From Tuctoria greenei (lineage: Eukaryota > Streptophyta > Magnoliopsida > Poales > Poaceae), in NCBI GenBank assembly GCA_036927565.1, contig JAYESD010000001.1:36555146-36619145 (forward strand): a DNA stretch of 64,000 bases, read 5' to 3'. The translations under genes and the position numbers were made by a program. Of this stretch, positions 36,000 through 48,107 are shown in pieces. The first letter of the stretch is position 1; each line of letters begins with the position of its first letter. Under the pieces are notes generated by a model. That model saw nothing but the letters and a program-made list of their open reading frames with translations, ran no database searches and was not told the origin of the DNA.

Positions 36000-37560
36000 A
36001 AGTTTCAAACTGGGCAGGCTATAGTGACAACGACCAGCCTGGACGCAAACTCGATTTTGATCAAGTTAATGGCGAAATCAGATCTTGAGGTGAACAACAA
36101 AGTTAAAGTACACTTCAAGACCTTCCCAAAAAATATTGTTTTGCCTCTAGATCATCTCTGGTTTGCATGTTATGCTATTTTAAAATCAACAGAATTTTCT
36201 GCACTTTCAGCAGAACCTGCTTAGAAAGTACCAGTTTTGATCTAAAGTTTTCAGGCTGTTATGATGGAAATATGGAAATATTCTTATTTAAAAAGTTGTA
36301 TCCAATGTAATAAGCTTTCCATAATGTACTTACTTGTCTTCATATCTGTTCTGGTTCAAAAGATATGAATTTTTGAAATTAGGTAAAGTTTCAGTATTCA
36401 GAACTGAATTCAGTTCACATTGACCACTCTGTATTCAAACTCGATTTGGAATAGGTAGATGACCGATTCAGGTCTGGAGCCAATTTCAAAAATTGTAGCT
36501 GACTCTCTAAACTTTCCAACGGTTACTCGCGCGACACCATTGGATCAAGAGTCTGCGAGTTATGGATTAAATCCAGAGGTGTACAGATTGCTGTCCAGTT
36601 TGGGTACGCCTGGACAGTCTCTGCGATTATCTAAAGTTCACCCACTTAGAAAAGGATTCTGGTCTGGTGTTGAACAGAAAACATGTAGAGGACTTCCAAA
36701 TATTTCTAAATAGTATTTACTTGCCCTCGTAGCACTTCTGGTTGAGAAGATATGGCATTTGCAAATTGATAGTTTTTCTGACAATTTGGACAGCATCTCC
36801 TTTGTTTAAGGCTGATTTTGTCCACAATTTTCAGATATACAAACATCAATATTTGAAACAGTAATACATAGCCAACTTGTTGCATATATTCTCAGGATCC
36901 CAGAAATGTAAAATACGAAACCATTCGATAAGTCTACTAGGAATTATAATCGAAACAGTAACTGAAGAGGTAACGGTCCATATTCTGAACTGTTTCGACA
37001 CCTTAAACGATACTTCAATTTAGAATTGGTTATTGCGAGTTTTAGCCTTCGTGTTGAATAGGGAGTTGATAGAGGACTCTTTAAGCTTTACATATGTATA
37101 AACATGCATAGGTTGCATTTCTAGTTTAAGAGTTATGGCCATTCAAAGTTCAGAATTTTTTCTGACTGTTTCAGATAGCACCTATATACGTGTACTATCT
37201 TCAACTCTGTTTTCTAATTAGTTATAAGCTGAATTTGAGGTATCACTGAATAACAAAGTTGTAGAATAGCTCTTCCCCTTTCCAAAAATGTATCATAATG
37301 GAATATAAGAGCTTTCTACAAGGGAATATGGCAAAAATTCATAGGCTGATCCATGTAGTTTCAGAACAGCAGCTGCAGTGGTTATGGTGCATTTTCATCA
37401 CCATACAAAGGTCTTTTGGCTTGGAGGTCAATAGAAAACTTATAAAAGACTTCAAAAGCTTTCTAAAAAGTATTCACTTGCCTCCAAAGCCCTTCAGGTT
37501 GAAGAGATATGGAATTTCAAAGTCAGGTCAATTCTGTTCGAAAACAGAACTCACCGGCTT
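36000..37560. repeat. Degenerate ~190-bp tandem array in the LARD
   Basis: A recognisable core (…CTTTCCA…TACTTGCCT…CTGGTT…AAGAGATATGG…TTT) recurs at about 36140, 36335, 36520, 36715, 36890, 37095, 37290 and 37470. Spacings are 175-205 bases. Similarity between units is low outside the core, so this is an old array. Confidence 0.5.
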
Positions 37561-38681
37561 CGAAACACAAGAATTTGGAAACAAACTCAAATTTTGAAAC
37601 TTAGCTCAAAACTCAAGTCCGATGGCTAGAACTTGATTCACAACTAATCATTTTCTTTGGAACCAAATGGAATCTTAAAAGAGACTTGACGACCTTCTTA
37701 TCCATAGCATATCACTATGGATCTTCATGCTTAACCAAAGTCTTATTCCGGCGAAGTCGAGCTAAACTCTCACCAGGATCAAAGAACTTTGGTTCACCTA
37801 CCCTTGAAGAGAAACATTTTACCTTGTCCATAAGATATCAGCAACTGATACTTGGACTTAATATGAATATGAAGCCATTTCTTTCGTGGGGGATGGTCAA
37901 AGTATCAAGTGGGATACTAACGGTACTACGTGCCTTACCAAAAAAAAATTCTAAACTGGTATATCCAGATACGTCTAGAGGTGGTTCTAATATCGATCAC
38001 TCGCAAACGTTTGCTACACGGGTCGCTACCAGAGCTAGTGTACCTGCAGAAGACAAACAATCCCCTTTCACACCTTCACACCTCAAGGGCGGCACGGGGA
38101 AACACGACAGGCAGTCACAATAAGATATAATCAACAGTAAATGCATACGACTCTATTGTGAGTCGCCCTCGAGCAAAGTCAAGTCTCGAGGTACGTGGCT
38201 GTAAGTACATCTGTACAGCAAAGACTCCCGTACGAACCGGCTTATACACGCTCGGGCATACGTGTTTCGCATGATCCCATAGAAGATGAATAGTTCTAGA
38301 GATACATACTATCGGGTTATACACCACCCGACGGGGGCTCCCACTAATTTTGTGTCACGCTGGGGTACCGCGTGTCATATGTTCTCAGAAACATGGAAAG
38401 TTTCAGAGACTCATATTGACTTTCCGTGCTAAGCCACGGAAATATCACATACCACATCTCTTATGCAGAGCTTACCGAGATTGATCCGTTCTCGGCGGCG
38501 TACCTTACCTCTTACCTTGAAGACGAAGCGTCGTTACAGAAATAATATTACAAGTTAGTTCACCACCTTTATAACTTATACTAGTAATAGTCCTTAATGG
38601 GCATATAGCTAATTCTCACTCGACTACTTCGGAGTTTTCGAAAATAGGCTCTTTTCAAGCGTGCTATTCCCAATGAAGCTC

Positions 38682-38693
38682 TGATACCATGTC
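38682..38693 (-). other. Primer binding site of the LARD (tRNA-iMet type)
   Basis: The plus strand AGCTCTGATACCATGTC reads GACATGGTATCAGAGCT on the minus strand. It contains the exact TGGTATCAGAGC complement of the initiator tRNA 3' end, next to the LTR end at 38694. The perfect match fits a relatively recent insertion. Confidence 0.88.
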
Positions 38694-41600
38694 TGTGGGG
38701 ACCGGAGTCCACACATCCGAGGATCTCATTGGGTGGTGCCGTGCGATGCGGCACCTAACAGCACACACAATAAAAGATACCAAAACATATAAAGTTTTCA
38801 TTTTATAATAAGAAGAGTTTACAAAAGAGTCTACAATAGAAGTACACACGCAGCGGAAAATACATACTCATCATCTCACCTAACTAAGCAGGAGAGAAGA
38901 CGTCCATGCCCTAGGACGATTCTCACTAGCAACATGAAGAACATTCAGCAGCGGCGTAGTTCACATGAGATTTATCTCGACACCTCGAGTCTCATGTACA
39001 ACCTGAACAGCAGAAATAAAACTAATACCTGCAAAAATTGTTAAAGCGCAAACGTGAGCATAAGGCTCAGCAAGACTAACCCGTCTCACTAGACATATGC
39101 AGGGGTGAATACTAAGCATAGGTAAGGAATAGCATAAAAGACTCGCCTACAAGTGGATCCTTATAATCATGTTTTAAGTAGCAAACGACATTCTTCGGGC
39201 ACGGCACATCATAGACTCCACAATAAACAAGAAACGCTTTGTCGATGATATGACATGCCCCAAAGCACGTAATGCTATTACAGCTAAAGTATGGGGAAAC
39301 TGTAAAGTTTTAATTGTACTATCTCTAAATCATACAAGGTTGCAAAGCAATTATAATTCAATACAATATGATTTTTCTGGCTTCTTTAGTATTTACTACG
39401 TCACGACACAGTGAACAAGTGGTTCTCTATTACCGCGAGGGACGGTGATTGCAATCAGGACACACCAGGACTGCACGACACGCACACTCACGTGGGAGAC
39501 ACATACGTGCTCTCCTCCCCGCGTCATACGTGGCCACCTTTCACCCAAGACCCCAATGTCGACAAACCCCTTCATCCCGAGCAAAAGGTCCCCTACACGG
39601 ACACGTTGAAGTTGCCCGCTAGAAGATTTACACCTTTATGCCTACACATCTCCATTCAAGTACAACCGAGGAGTCTCCACACTACAGTCTGGAGTTACAA
39701 CAGTTTAATGGGTCCCATATACCATTATGCAACCGGTACAATTCAAGCTTGCCCAACGGTGCTGCATACAGCACGGTCCTCAAGGGACACAGGCAGGGCT
39801 ATGCGACCGAGACTCAATTCTCGCCGCTTCCTATCCATTCCCTACCCGGTCTCAATTTCATTATATTAAGACATTTTCTATTTAACCAATCCTGTGAGAT
39901 ATGTCCTACATCTCTCGCGAGTAGATTCCAACTACTTGACTTCTACCGGATTTCCTATGCATAAGCAAAGCAGTTACTACAGGTCAAACTGTAACTTGTT
40001 CCAACCAAACCCTGAGATTTGTGGTCATGCAAGTGGAGTATCAAACACCTTATACGTAATGCACAATATCAACTAAAGATGTAAGTGAATAAAACTGGAA
40101 AACTTTGAAAAGCTCTTAAATGCAAACTGGGGCTTGCCTTAGTTTGCGTCTCGAATAAATGTCAATTGTTAGTGGTCCTTCTGTGCAGACTCCGCCAATG
40201 ACTGCAAGTGGACACCCTGGCCTTCTCCTCCAAGCGAAACTTCTCGTCGATCACCTATCAGCACGTTCCTATCGACATGATATGCATATAAGTAATTAAG
40301 TAATTAAGTAATTTAAGAATAGAGTCCACGGGGTTGTGTAAACTCTAAGAACGAGGAGTTTGACTAGGAAGGACAGACATGCCTCTGTTGTGTGGATGAA
40401 CAAAGGATGGAGTCAAGTGGTCATCGTAGTATCGAGATGTGAATTGAAAGGTGCAACGTAAGCACACATTGCAACTTGGCACTCAACACTCGACGCTATG
40501 CCACTCAAGGACGATACAGCTGAATGGTGTGGAAGTATTGGACTGGTAGTGTAAGGATGACCTAATAGTCAAGGTGGCATAGTTGTGTCGAGATAAGCAC
40601 TGAAAGGTGAATGTAATGACACATCGCAATTGAGCACTCGACACTTGGAGCTATGTCGCTCAAAGGGTGATAAGGTAGAATGGTGAAGAAGCATTACTGG
40701 ACGGTGTGATGTAAGGAAGACTAAGTGATCAAGATGGAGCATTGAAAGCTTAAGGCATGAGTGAACTGTGCAACAAGAGGTTGTGACTTAGAAGTCGACC
40801 AATGAAGTTACACCAACTCATTAAGGAGTAAACCTAATTACGTGACAAGTGGGGTCGCAGGGTTCTGATAAGGATGAACCAGGGTGAAACCCATGTGACA
40901 CTTGGGAGTGAAGTGAGGTCAACATTCTTTGGACTTAAGAATTCATAACGAGCCTTGTTAACCTGACGTGAGTACTGAGACAACGTTCAAATGACCTTTA
41001 GGTAAAGTAGTTTCTACGGCAAGCTTCTCGAGCATCGTTCAAGTGCTTACGTGACACTATTGCAGTGTCCTTTGCAAGATTGTCCAGATGAGCTCGGTGA
41101 ACTCCTGGAACTCGAACATGATGCGAGACCTTGTCGTGACGGTCATGCTTTGCCATCACGGGAAGATCGGATTTGCCAGGTCCACATCGACCCGGACTCT
41201 TCAATAGGGTGAGCGGAATCCTGAACACCACCTTATGAGTCTTAAGGCTAGTGATGTCAACTCGGTTGTTGATAAGCGACTCGACGAACCTGCCGTCGAA
41301 GAAGGGGTACACCAAGTTAACCAATCCTGTGATCGGCTACGGAACATCCTCGACACAACCAAGGAACTCTTATCTAAGGTCCCCCTTGGTCTAGTTCTCC
41401 TAGTTGGTCGCAACGTTCTTGCATACCTCTACTCCAAGTCATCGGTGATCACCGAACCACTTGGTTTGACCTAGAAGGCATTTCATCAAGCACCCTAGCT
41501 ACACCTAGGACTTGACGAGTCTCACGTCGACTAAACTCTAATTTGGCTAAACGACCATTGTACGACGAGTCGTGTTGGTGTTTCAGCACCACACACATCA

Positions 41601-43763
41601 CAAGCATCCTTCATCTCGATGCCAGGACATGATAACGGCTCGGAGCATCACGACGACGTCATATAGTCAACGACGTCGACGCGGCTCATGGTGGAGCATC
41701 ATGAGCACACACGGACAAGTTAACGTGATCCAAAGGACAACGAAGGTCAACTTGGGGACTCCTATAGGAATGATATCAATGCGGAACATGGACGTAGGAC
41801 TTGACAACATATGAGTACCATTAGGGGTCACGACTAACGGACTTTGATGACGTCAAAGAAGATATTTCAGGGCAAGACTCACCTTGTAGGCATTTCACCG
41901 AACATCTTGGGTGTGTATTTGATTTCCGTCGCTTCATCACCATTCAAAGGATATCTTGGCACTTGGGCTTGTCGGTTGCGACATCATTCTACCCCTGCAT
42001 CACACACCAGTTCTAAACATCAACAAAGTTGGTTCTTTCCTCGTGAACATTTCATCGAACACCTTGGCTGCAGTCACCGATCCAATCACTCTTGCAAAAT
42101 AAGAGCTAATCTTGGATCAATGGTCGATACCATTGTGTCAACGCGTTCTGGGATCTCATACATCACATACATCCCTCGCTTTGCTGGTTGGGTGTAACCA
42201 TGGCGCGGAACGGGGCGACGATGTCGGGCGTCGACCACCGGTTGGGGCGCGGCAAGGCAGGGGCATGGTCAGCAGAAGGCGGCTATGGTGTGCAGGCTCG
42301 GCGTGTGCAACAGCGACCATGGCGCGCTGGAATTGGAACAGGGCACAAGCAGGATGGCACAGCCATGGTACGGGTGGTCGGCGTGGCGCAGCCTGCAGCG
42401 GCGGCTGGAACGCGACGCGCAGCAGTGGGATGGGCGCAGCGTCGGCGGCCAGGGCACACAGCCGCAGGAGGGCAAGGGGGCACGATTGCCGGCAAGGCGA
42501 TGCAGCAGTGTGGAGGGCGGTCGGCGAAGAAGCAGAACGGCGAGAGCAGCAAGCGCAGACCAAGGCGCGTCTGTGGGCGGCAAGCCGGAGCACGGGGACA
42601 GCGCGGCAGTGCTGGGGCGTGGGCGCTGCTGGGACGCCGGCGAACGGACGACTGGCGGGGTGGCGCGGCTCCGGGCGCGGGGCGCAGCAGCGCGGCGTCG
42701 GCGTGGGGCGGTCGAGCGCGGGGCGTGCGGCGTCGGGACGGCATCGGAGGCGAGGAGGCGGCCAGCTCGGGAGACGCGGGCAGCTTCGGCGCGGGCACGC
42801 GAGCAACAGCTAGAAGCGCGGTGATAAGGACGAGAGAGGAAGAAGCGAAGTTGCTTTTGTGGCCATGAGGATAGACATGACATGTGGGACCCACTCCAAT
42901 TTTTTTCCCTTTATCCACTTCATTCCATATGCAAAATATCTCCATCCACTGAGTAGCTTACCAGTGGGGTCCACCTTTTCCCTAGTACTGAGGATAAGTA
43001 TGACATGTGGGTCCCACTCTCTTCTCCCTTCTCTTTTCAAAATTCAAATGGAGCTAGCAGACATGCTTCAAAAATATTCATCTTTGGCCCAATGACTAAA
43101 TAAAATATGGAGAATTTTATGGTGCAATCAGATTTCAAAACTGAGCAAGTTGAATTTGAACTCAGGTTTGAATTTGAATTCAAGTGGTGATACTTGACTC
43201 AAGAAAATAAATAGTAGGTTAGGTTCAAAAATCCTGAAACTTTGAAGTTAACCTTTTTGAACCATAAGGGACCTCAGGAAAAATTTGAAGTTGATTTGGA
43301 CAAGGTTGAGCACAAAGTTTAAATTTGAAGTCGACGTTGATTAAACTCTCAGTACGTGTCCAATAAATGGGAAACGTGCTTCAAAAATTTTGAAACTTTA
43401 CCGAGTCTATTTGGAATATTAGAAGGTCATGGAAAAATTTACGGCATGAGATTTGAATATTTTTGGATGTCCCATTTTAGGGTTGGAATAATTCCTTTTT
43501 CTTTCTCTCTATCTTGTTTTCTTTTCTCCTTTAATTTTTTTTCATTGAAAATGTGAATACTTGGAAATTAAGGATTTTACACCTTAAGTTCCAATATACA
43601 TTAGCAAACATGTTCTGTATGTAAAATTTTAAGAAGTCCCTATTTTAAGTGAACATTGGTTAACTCATATGGTTCATGTGAGTTTGGATTTCCAAGTCCA
43701 TTTTCAAAAATTTTTAAGTTCGCATTTTTGCGTTTTTGTTCTTCCGAAAAACGGGCTTTTAAA
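38694..43763 (-). repeat. 5' LTR of the LARD (right copy)
   Basis: It starts TGTGGGGACC and ends GGCTTTTAAA, where the left copy has TTTTACA, so the terminal CA pair is mutated. It is followed by ATTAC. It is colinear with 28840-33920. Confidence 0.9.
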
Positions 43764-43768
43764 ATTAC

Positions 43769-44880
43769 CTCTTGTAGATGGCTTCGTACCCTCTTGGAGG
43801 GGTCTGTGCCTTTGTGTGGAGGAGTCTGGAGATGTGTCTGGTCTCTCGGCGGCTAGAACAATGCTTACAATATTTGTAGTTGCAGCAATATAAAGCCAAA
43901 GAGGCTCAACAGGTTTTGGAGCTACCATGATGGGCACTGTAGTAAGGAACTGCTTAAGCTCTTGGAACGCCTTGTTTGCTTCTTCGAAGCAATGAAAAGG
44001 TTTCGGACTTCCTCGGAAGCTTGAATAAGTGGAGTGCCCGTTGAGCTAGCCTAGATATGAACTGACTGAGTGTGGCAAGACACCCCGTGAGCTTCTGAAC
44101 ATCTTTGATATAGGCAGGAGGCCACATTGCTTCAATAGCTTTTATATTGGTCTGATTTGCTTCCGTCCCTCGGTGAGTCACAAGGTATCCAAGAAGCTTT
44201 CCGGAGGAGACACCAAAGATGCACTTGTCATAGTTCAGCTTTGTGCGCGCCAGGTGCAGCTTGTCAAAGACAGACTGGCGATTGTCCAGTAAGGAGTCTT
44301 TGTCCATGACCTTCGCAATGATGTCATTGTCGCAAACATCCAATAGGTCCCGAATGAGCTCCCCAACAGTTTTGTGCATAGCTCACACAAAAGTTGACAG
44401 GGCGTTCTTGAGACCATAAGGCATATAACAGTATAGACCCTCTATCATAATGAAGACATTGTGCTCTTCATCATCCTTAGACATTAGTATTTGATGAAAA
44501 CCGGAGTATGCGTCTAGGAAGCTAAGCAGCTTGCAGCCAGAAGTAGAATCCACTAACGGATCTATTCTTGGTAGTGGAAAAGGGTTTTTAGTGCATGTCG
44601 TATTCAAAGTGGTAGTCGATGCACATCTGAAGCTTTCCGTCGGCCTTTGGAATGACGATTGGGTTTGCCAGCCATCGTGGATGAAGTACCTCCCAGATAA
44701 ATCCATCTTCAAGTAGCTTTTTGACTTCTTCTCGGATGAAGTTTTCCACGTAATAGGTTGCTTATGGGGCTTCTGTTGTATAGGCCGCGCATCTGGGTAG
44801 ATCTTCGGATGGTGCTTGACAACCTCCCTGACAATCTCAGGCATTTGTGATGGTTGCCATGCAAATGCGTCAACATTCAC
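43769..44880 (-). pseudogene. Tat-like reverse transcriptase and start of RNase H
   Basis: The minus strand from 44880 reads the RT fingers (ARPIQQKPHK, LDAYSGFHQI, MPYGLKNA), then the thumb (YDKCIFGVSSGKLLGYLVTHRG, IKAIEAM). The catalytic YVDD is replaced: the aligned segment reads VCDNDIIAKV. The first part of RNase H (PVEPLWLYIAATTNIVSIVL) runs up to the LARD at 43763. RT would copy element RNA into DNA; loss of the aspartate pair context and frame breaks make this copy dead. Confidence 0.8.
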
Positions 44881-45620
44881 CGGGAGGAAAGTGACGAGCG
44901 CAAGTTCCTATTTTTCGCCCAGAGCTCCCGCAATGCGAGTGGTCTGAGCAGCATCAGAACCGATTTGGACAACTTTGACAGGAACATTGGTGTCGCCGCT
45001 TGGTTGCACACGGGGTGCAAAAGTTGGGCCGCGCTGGCACGAGCTCAAAGGTTGCTGAGCAGTCTGCTCCTTGCTGGATTTAGCCTCTTATGCAGCTGCA
45101 AGCACATGAAGCTTCTCCAACACAGTAACTCTAGTAGTACGATCCCCTCAGATACGGAGGACACCTGATGGAGTTGGCATCTTCAACACCAGGTAGCTGT
45201 AGTGGGCCACTGCCATGAAACGGTATAGTGCCTGTCTGCCAAGGATAACGTTAAAGGGTAGGTTGATGTGTCCCGAATGTAACCAGGAGCGAGATAGAAC
45301 CGAGTGGAGTAATGGCACCTAGACCGGCTCTGGAGAATGGACGCGATGGCCTGAGGTCTGAGATAAAGATTTGCTGCTTCATGAAGGCGGCAAGGCTGAT
45401 GAGGTTGAGCAAAGCTCCACCATCAACCAAGACATGGAAGAGCTGGACGTTGTTGATAGTCAGAGAGACATTCAACAATTGCTGCCTAGCTCCAGCTATG
45501 TTCTTTGGGCTGTCAGACGCATAAAAATTCATGTGAGTGTCCATCCACTTTCGATGAGGTTCTGACTTAGCGGTGGGAGCTGCAGCAGCTATCTCTCGAT
45601 GCAAAGTTTTCACTATGCAC
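44881..45620 (-). pseudogene. Tat-like protease region
   Basis: The minus-strand frame 45613-45251 contains HVLVDGGALLNLIS, corresponding to the LIDGGSALNI active-site segment of RIRE2-like proteases (normal D-G-G-S/A). It is preceded by KWMDTHMNFYASDSPKNI. The stretch to 44881 is the poorly conserved link to RT, with stops. It would have processed the polyprotein. Confidence 0.68.
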
Positions 45621-47235
45621 CAAGAATTAATATCCTAGGACCCTCCATACATCATATGGAGATTCTTCTGATGCTCGTTGTTGGAGCTGATGTCGGAGTC
45701 GCCGACATTATTGTAGACAGCCTTTAACGCATTTTGGTGTCTTGGAAGCCTAGTTCCAGCTCGGACGGAGCTTCATCAACTTTCTGTTTCCCTTCCCGCT
45801 GGCGGAAGGGCGCGTCATCTTGATGCTTGTTTTGGGCACGCTCTGCGGGCCTCTTGACCAAGCGACATTCTTCAAGGTCGTGGCCCGTGGATTAGTGGAT
45901 CGGGCACAACATCTTGTCACCGTCTTTGTATGATGGTCGAGGTCGCTTGTCAAATCGTGGCCGCCGGCCACCTGGTGCTGCCGCAACAACAGCAGTAGAT
46001 GCGCTTGCAAGTGGCTTGTTCTTGCCACCTGACTTCTTGTTCTTCTTTTTGCCACTGCCATGGGTAGTAGCTCCATCCTTGGAGGCCGATGGCCCTCCTG
46101 CCTCTGCAGCTTGCTTGGAGTGCATTTCACGGCCCTCAGCAGCCCTGGCGCATTTATCAGCCAGGGTGAAGAATTCCGTTGTACTACTGAAATTTTTGGT
46201 AGCCCGCTTCTGATGTATGGCAAAGGCGTTGGAGATAGAAGGAATGGTGTTCTGTACCTGGGAGAATGATTGTATGAAGGAACACAGTTTTTCTCTCGTC
46301 GTCTGATGTATGGCAAAAAGGTCCAGTTCGGTGCCTGGTTGGGTGTAGGAACTCTCGAAGTTGGCGGTGAACTGGTGGCATAATTCTCCCTAACTGTAGA
46401 TGGAGTCAGGGGGTAGGCTCATGAACCAGGACCTAGCAATCCTGCTTAAAGCCACTAGAAAATAATTGGCCATGAAGGTCTCATTCCGTCCTACAACGAG
46501 GATAGTGATGGAGTATATTTGAAGAAACTCGATAGGGTTGATAGTCTCGTCATACATCTTTGGCAGATGAGGCCAAAACTTGGGTGGCCACTCCACCACA
46601 CGAAGGTGTGGTGCATGTGCTGCACAACCACCTCCTGATTCAAGAGGGGGATACTACTCTAAGATGTGTTGTCTCTCGCGGTTACGCTCGATGGCAGCGC
46701 GACCATCTTGCTCTGCGTAGCGGCAGCTAAGCTCCTCTGTGAGGTCTCCTGTCGAGAGTCTGGACACTGTATGAGTACGGCGAGCAACTGAAGCAGTTTG
46801 AGACATTGTGTTATGCGACAATTCATGTCCCCTCTGCAACGGCCTAGGTCCAAGTCATCCCGACAAGGTCCTGTTGCGCGCAGGTGGTGCCTGCATTAGA
46901 TCAGGCTGTGGCAAGTTGTTGAGAGCTGTGGATGCAGCGGCGACCAAGAGGTGCGTCAGGCACAGGTGGACGCTAAAGAAGAGTCTGCGCTGCAATCAAC
47001 ACATTTTTGGGGTTGTTGGTGAATTCCGTGACTGACGCGAAGACACCATCCTACTGTTGACAAGTCGGAGCTGCTGCATAGCAGGTGGTGGTCTGTTGTT
47101 TCCAGGCTGTTGCCCTAGAGCTCCACCTTGTGGATCGGTGGCAAGATTGCCAGCAGGACAACGAGAGGTGTCTCCTACATTGCCCCTACCAACCCTTGCA
47201 TCCAGGCCAGTGGAAGCAACAGTGGAGTTCACCAT
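45621..47235 (-). pseudogene. Tat-like gag
   Basis: The N-terminus at 47235 reads MVNSTVASTGLDARVGRGN. The Gag core at 46599-46390 has WPPKFWPHLPKMYDETINPI, FLQIYSITI and ANYFLVALSRIARSWFM. After frameshifts comes the FIQRFSQ-like segment, then a basic Lys-rich region (KKKNKKSGGKNK at about 46060) and a cysteine/histidine motif CPIHxSTGHDLEEC at about 45880-45905, the nucleic-acid-binding knuckle. It formed the particle shell. Several breaks prevent a single product. Confidence 0.75.
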
Positions 47236-47263
47236 TGTCGACGCTGAGATTCTTGAGAGAATT

Positions 47264-47285
47264 GTCCCCTACCTGGCGTGCGAAA
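47264..47285 (-). other. Primer binding site region of the Tat-like element
   Basis: The minus strand reads TTTCGCACGCCAGGTAGGGG, close to the TTTGGCGCGCCAGGTAGGGG block found just inside the 5' LTR of RIRE2-like elements. It lies between the LTR end (about 47294) and the gag start at 47235. Confidence 0.6.
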
Positions 47286-47540
47286 TGTCAAATTGTGCGA
47301 TCGACAATTCCGCCGATGCTACTAAGAAGTAATCCACAGAGGTTCGTATTTAGGTGGGGCGTAATCTCAAAATCCCAGTAACAAGGTGGCACGATGATTT
47401 TTCATGGTTCGGGCCGCCTGAGCATAATACCCTACTCCACAGAGGTTTTTGTGTGTTGGATTTCTTTGAACGGGTATGCTCCTGAGCTATTCTGAATGAC
47501 CTTGGCCCTTAATGGCTTGAGTTCTACCGTGCAGCCCAAT

Positions 47541-47549
47541 CCTTTTATA
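47541..47549 (-). promoter_or_regulatory. TATA box of the Tat-like LTR
   Basis: The minus strand reads TGGTGTATAAAAGGATTGGG. It is about 280 bases downstream of the G-box repeats and about 250 bases upstream of the LTR end. Confidence 0.6.
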
Positions 47550-47832
47550 CACCAAGGACTGACTATTACAGTGTGTCGTGGGCCGACAGGTGGCCCCAGT
47601 GGTATTCACTACTATATACACGATCAAGTGTATAGCATCGGTTTTATTTGGATGATAACGTGCTTTGATGGCAGTGTTACCAGGCTTCATGGTCGTCTAA
47701 TCGTGTGTCATTAATGGAGCATTAATGACACATTAACAATGTCTTGTAATGACTTATTGATTCCCTTTGAAGGTATGTGCCGTTGGTAATTACAAAGTTC
47801 ATCCTGTTGAAGATGTGGATCTTGGCACGTGA

Positions 47833-48107
47833 CACATGGCAGCACCAGAGCTTCCCTTAGCAGAGAGGCAGGTCCGGTGCTACGGGACACGTGGCAGCGC
47901 CGAATCTTCCCTTAACAAGGAGGCAGATTCGACACCACGGGACACGTGGTAGTGTCGGAGCCACCCTTAGGAGGGAGGCAGGTTTGGCACTACAGGACAC
48001 ATGGCAGCGCTGGAGCCACCCTAAGGAAAGAGCTAGGTCCAGCAATGCGGGACACGTGGCAGCATCGGAGCCACCCTAAGGAGGGAGACAGGTCCGACAC
48101 TGCGGGA
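47833..48107. repeat. Five 55-bp tandem repeats with G-box-like cores
   Basis: Units start at 47833, 47888, 47943, 47998 and 48053, each exactly 55 bases, with a partial sixth at 48108. Each starts CACGTGGCAG or a one-base variant (CACATGGCAG, CACGTGGTAG) and contains GGAGCCACCCTWAGGARGGAG-like sequence. CACGTGGC is the G-box/ABRE core bound by plant bZIP and bHLH factors. In the minus-strand element it lies upstream of the TATA box. Confidence 0.85.

Larger units (their letters stand above)
33921..38693 (-). other. Internal region of the LARD, no coding capacity seen
   Basis: It lies between the two LTRs, starting with the purine tract at the left and ending with the primer site at the right. 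There are short frames only, none resembling retroelement proteins. Visible structure: a short-unit repeat of GGTGCAAATGGTGCATATGTATG type at 35098-35220, and a degenerate array of ~190-base units at about 36000-37560. Confidence 0.8.
28840..43763 (-). mobile_element. LARD-like non-autonomous LTR retrotransposon with 5 kb LTRs
   Basis: It has two LTRs of 5081 and 5070 bases flanking 4773 bases of internal sequence. The minus-strand orientation follows from the primer site (complement of GCTCTGATACCA at 38682-38693) beside the right LTR and the purine tract (complement of CCTTCCCCCTTAAAGG at about 33923-33938) beside the left LTR. I found no gag, protease, RT or integrase in the internal region, so it depends on proteins from another element. 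The LTRs differ by about 2-3% in the stretches compared, so it is not ancient. Its purine-tract context and LTR end resemble the Gypsy at 1-14983. Confidence 0.88.

Noticed and set aside
38682..38693. tRNA gene remnants at primer sites (also 1782, 15994, 62921)
   Set aside because: Only 12-18 bases complementary to tRNA 3' ends; these are primer binding sites.
40998..41324. 108-codon minus-strand frame in the right LARD LTR
   Set aside because: The corresponding stretch of the left LTR is not open to the same extent, and I recognise no domain.
47833..48107. CRISPR-like array
   Set aside because: Units are contiguous with no unique spacers, and the context is a plant LTR.
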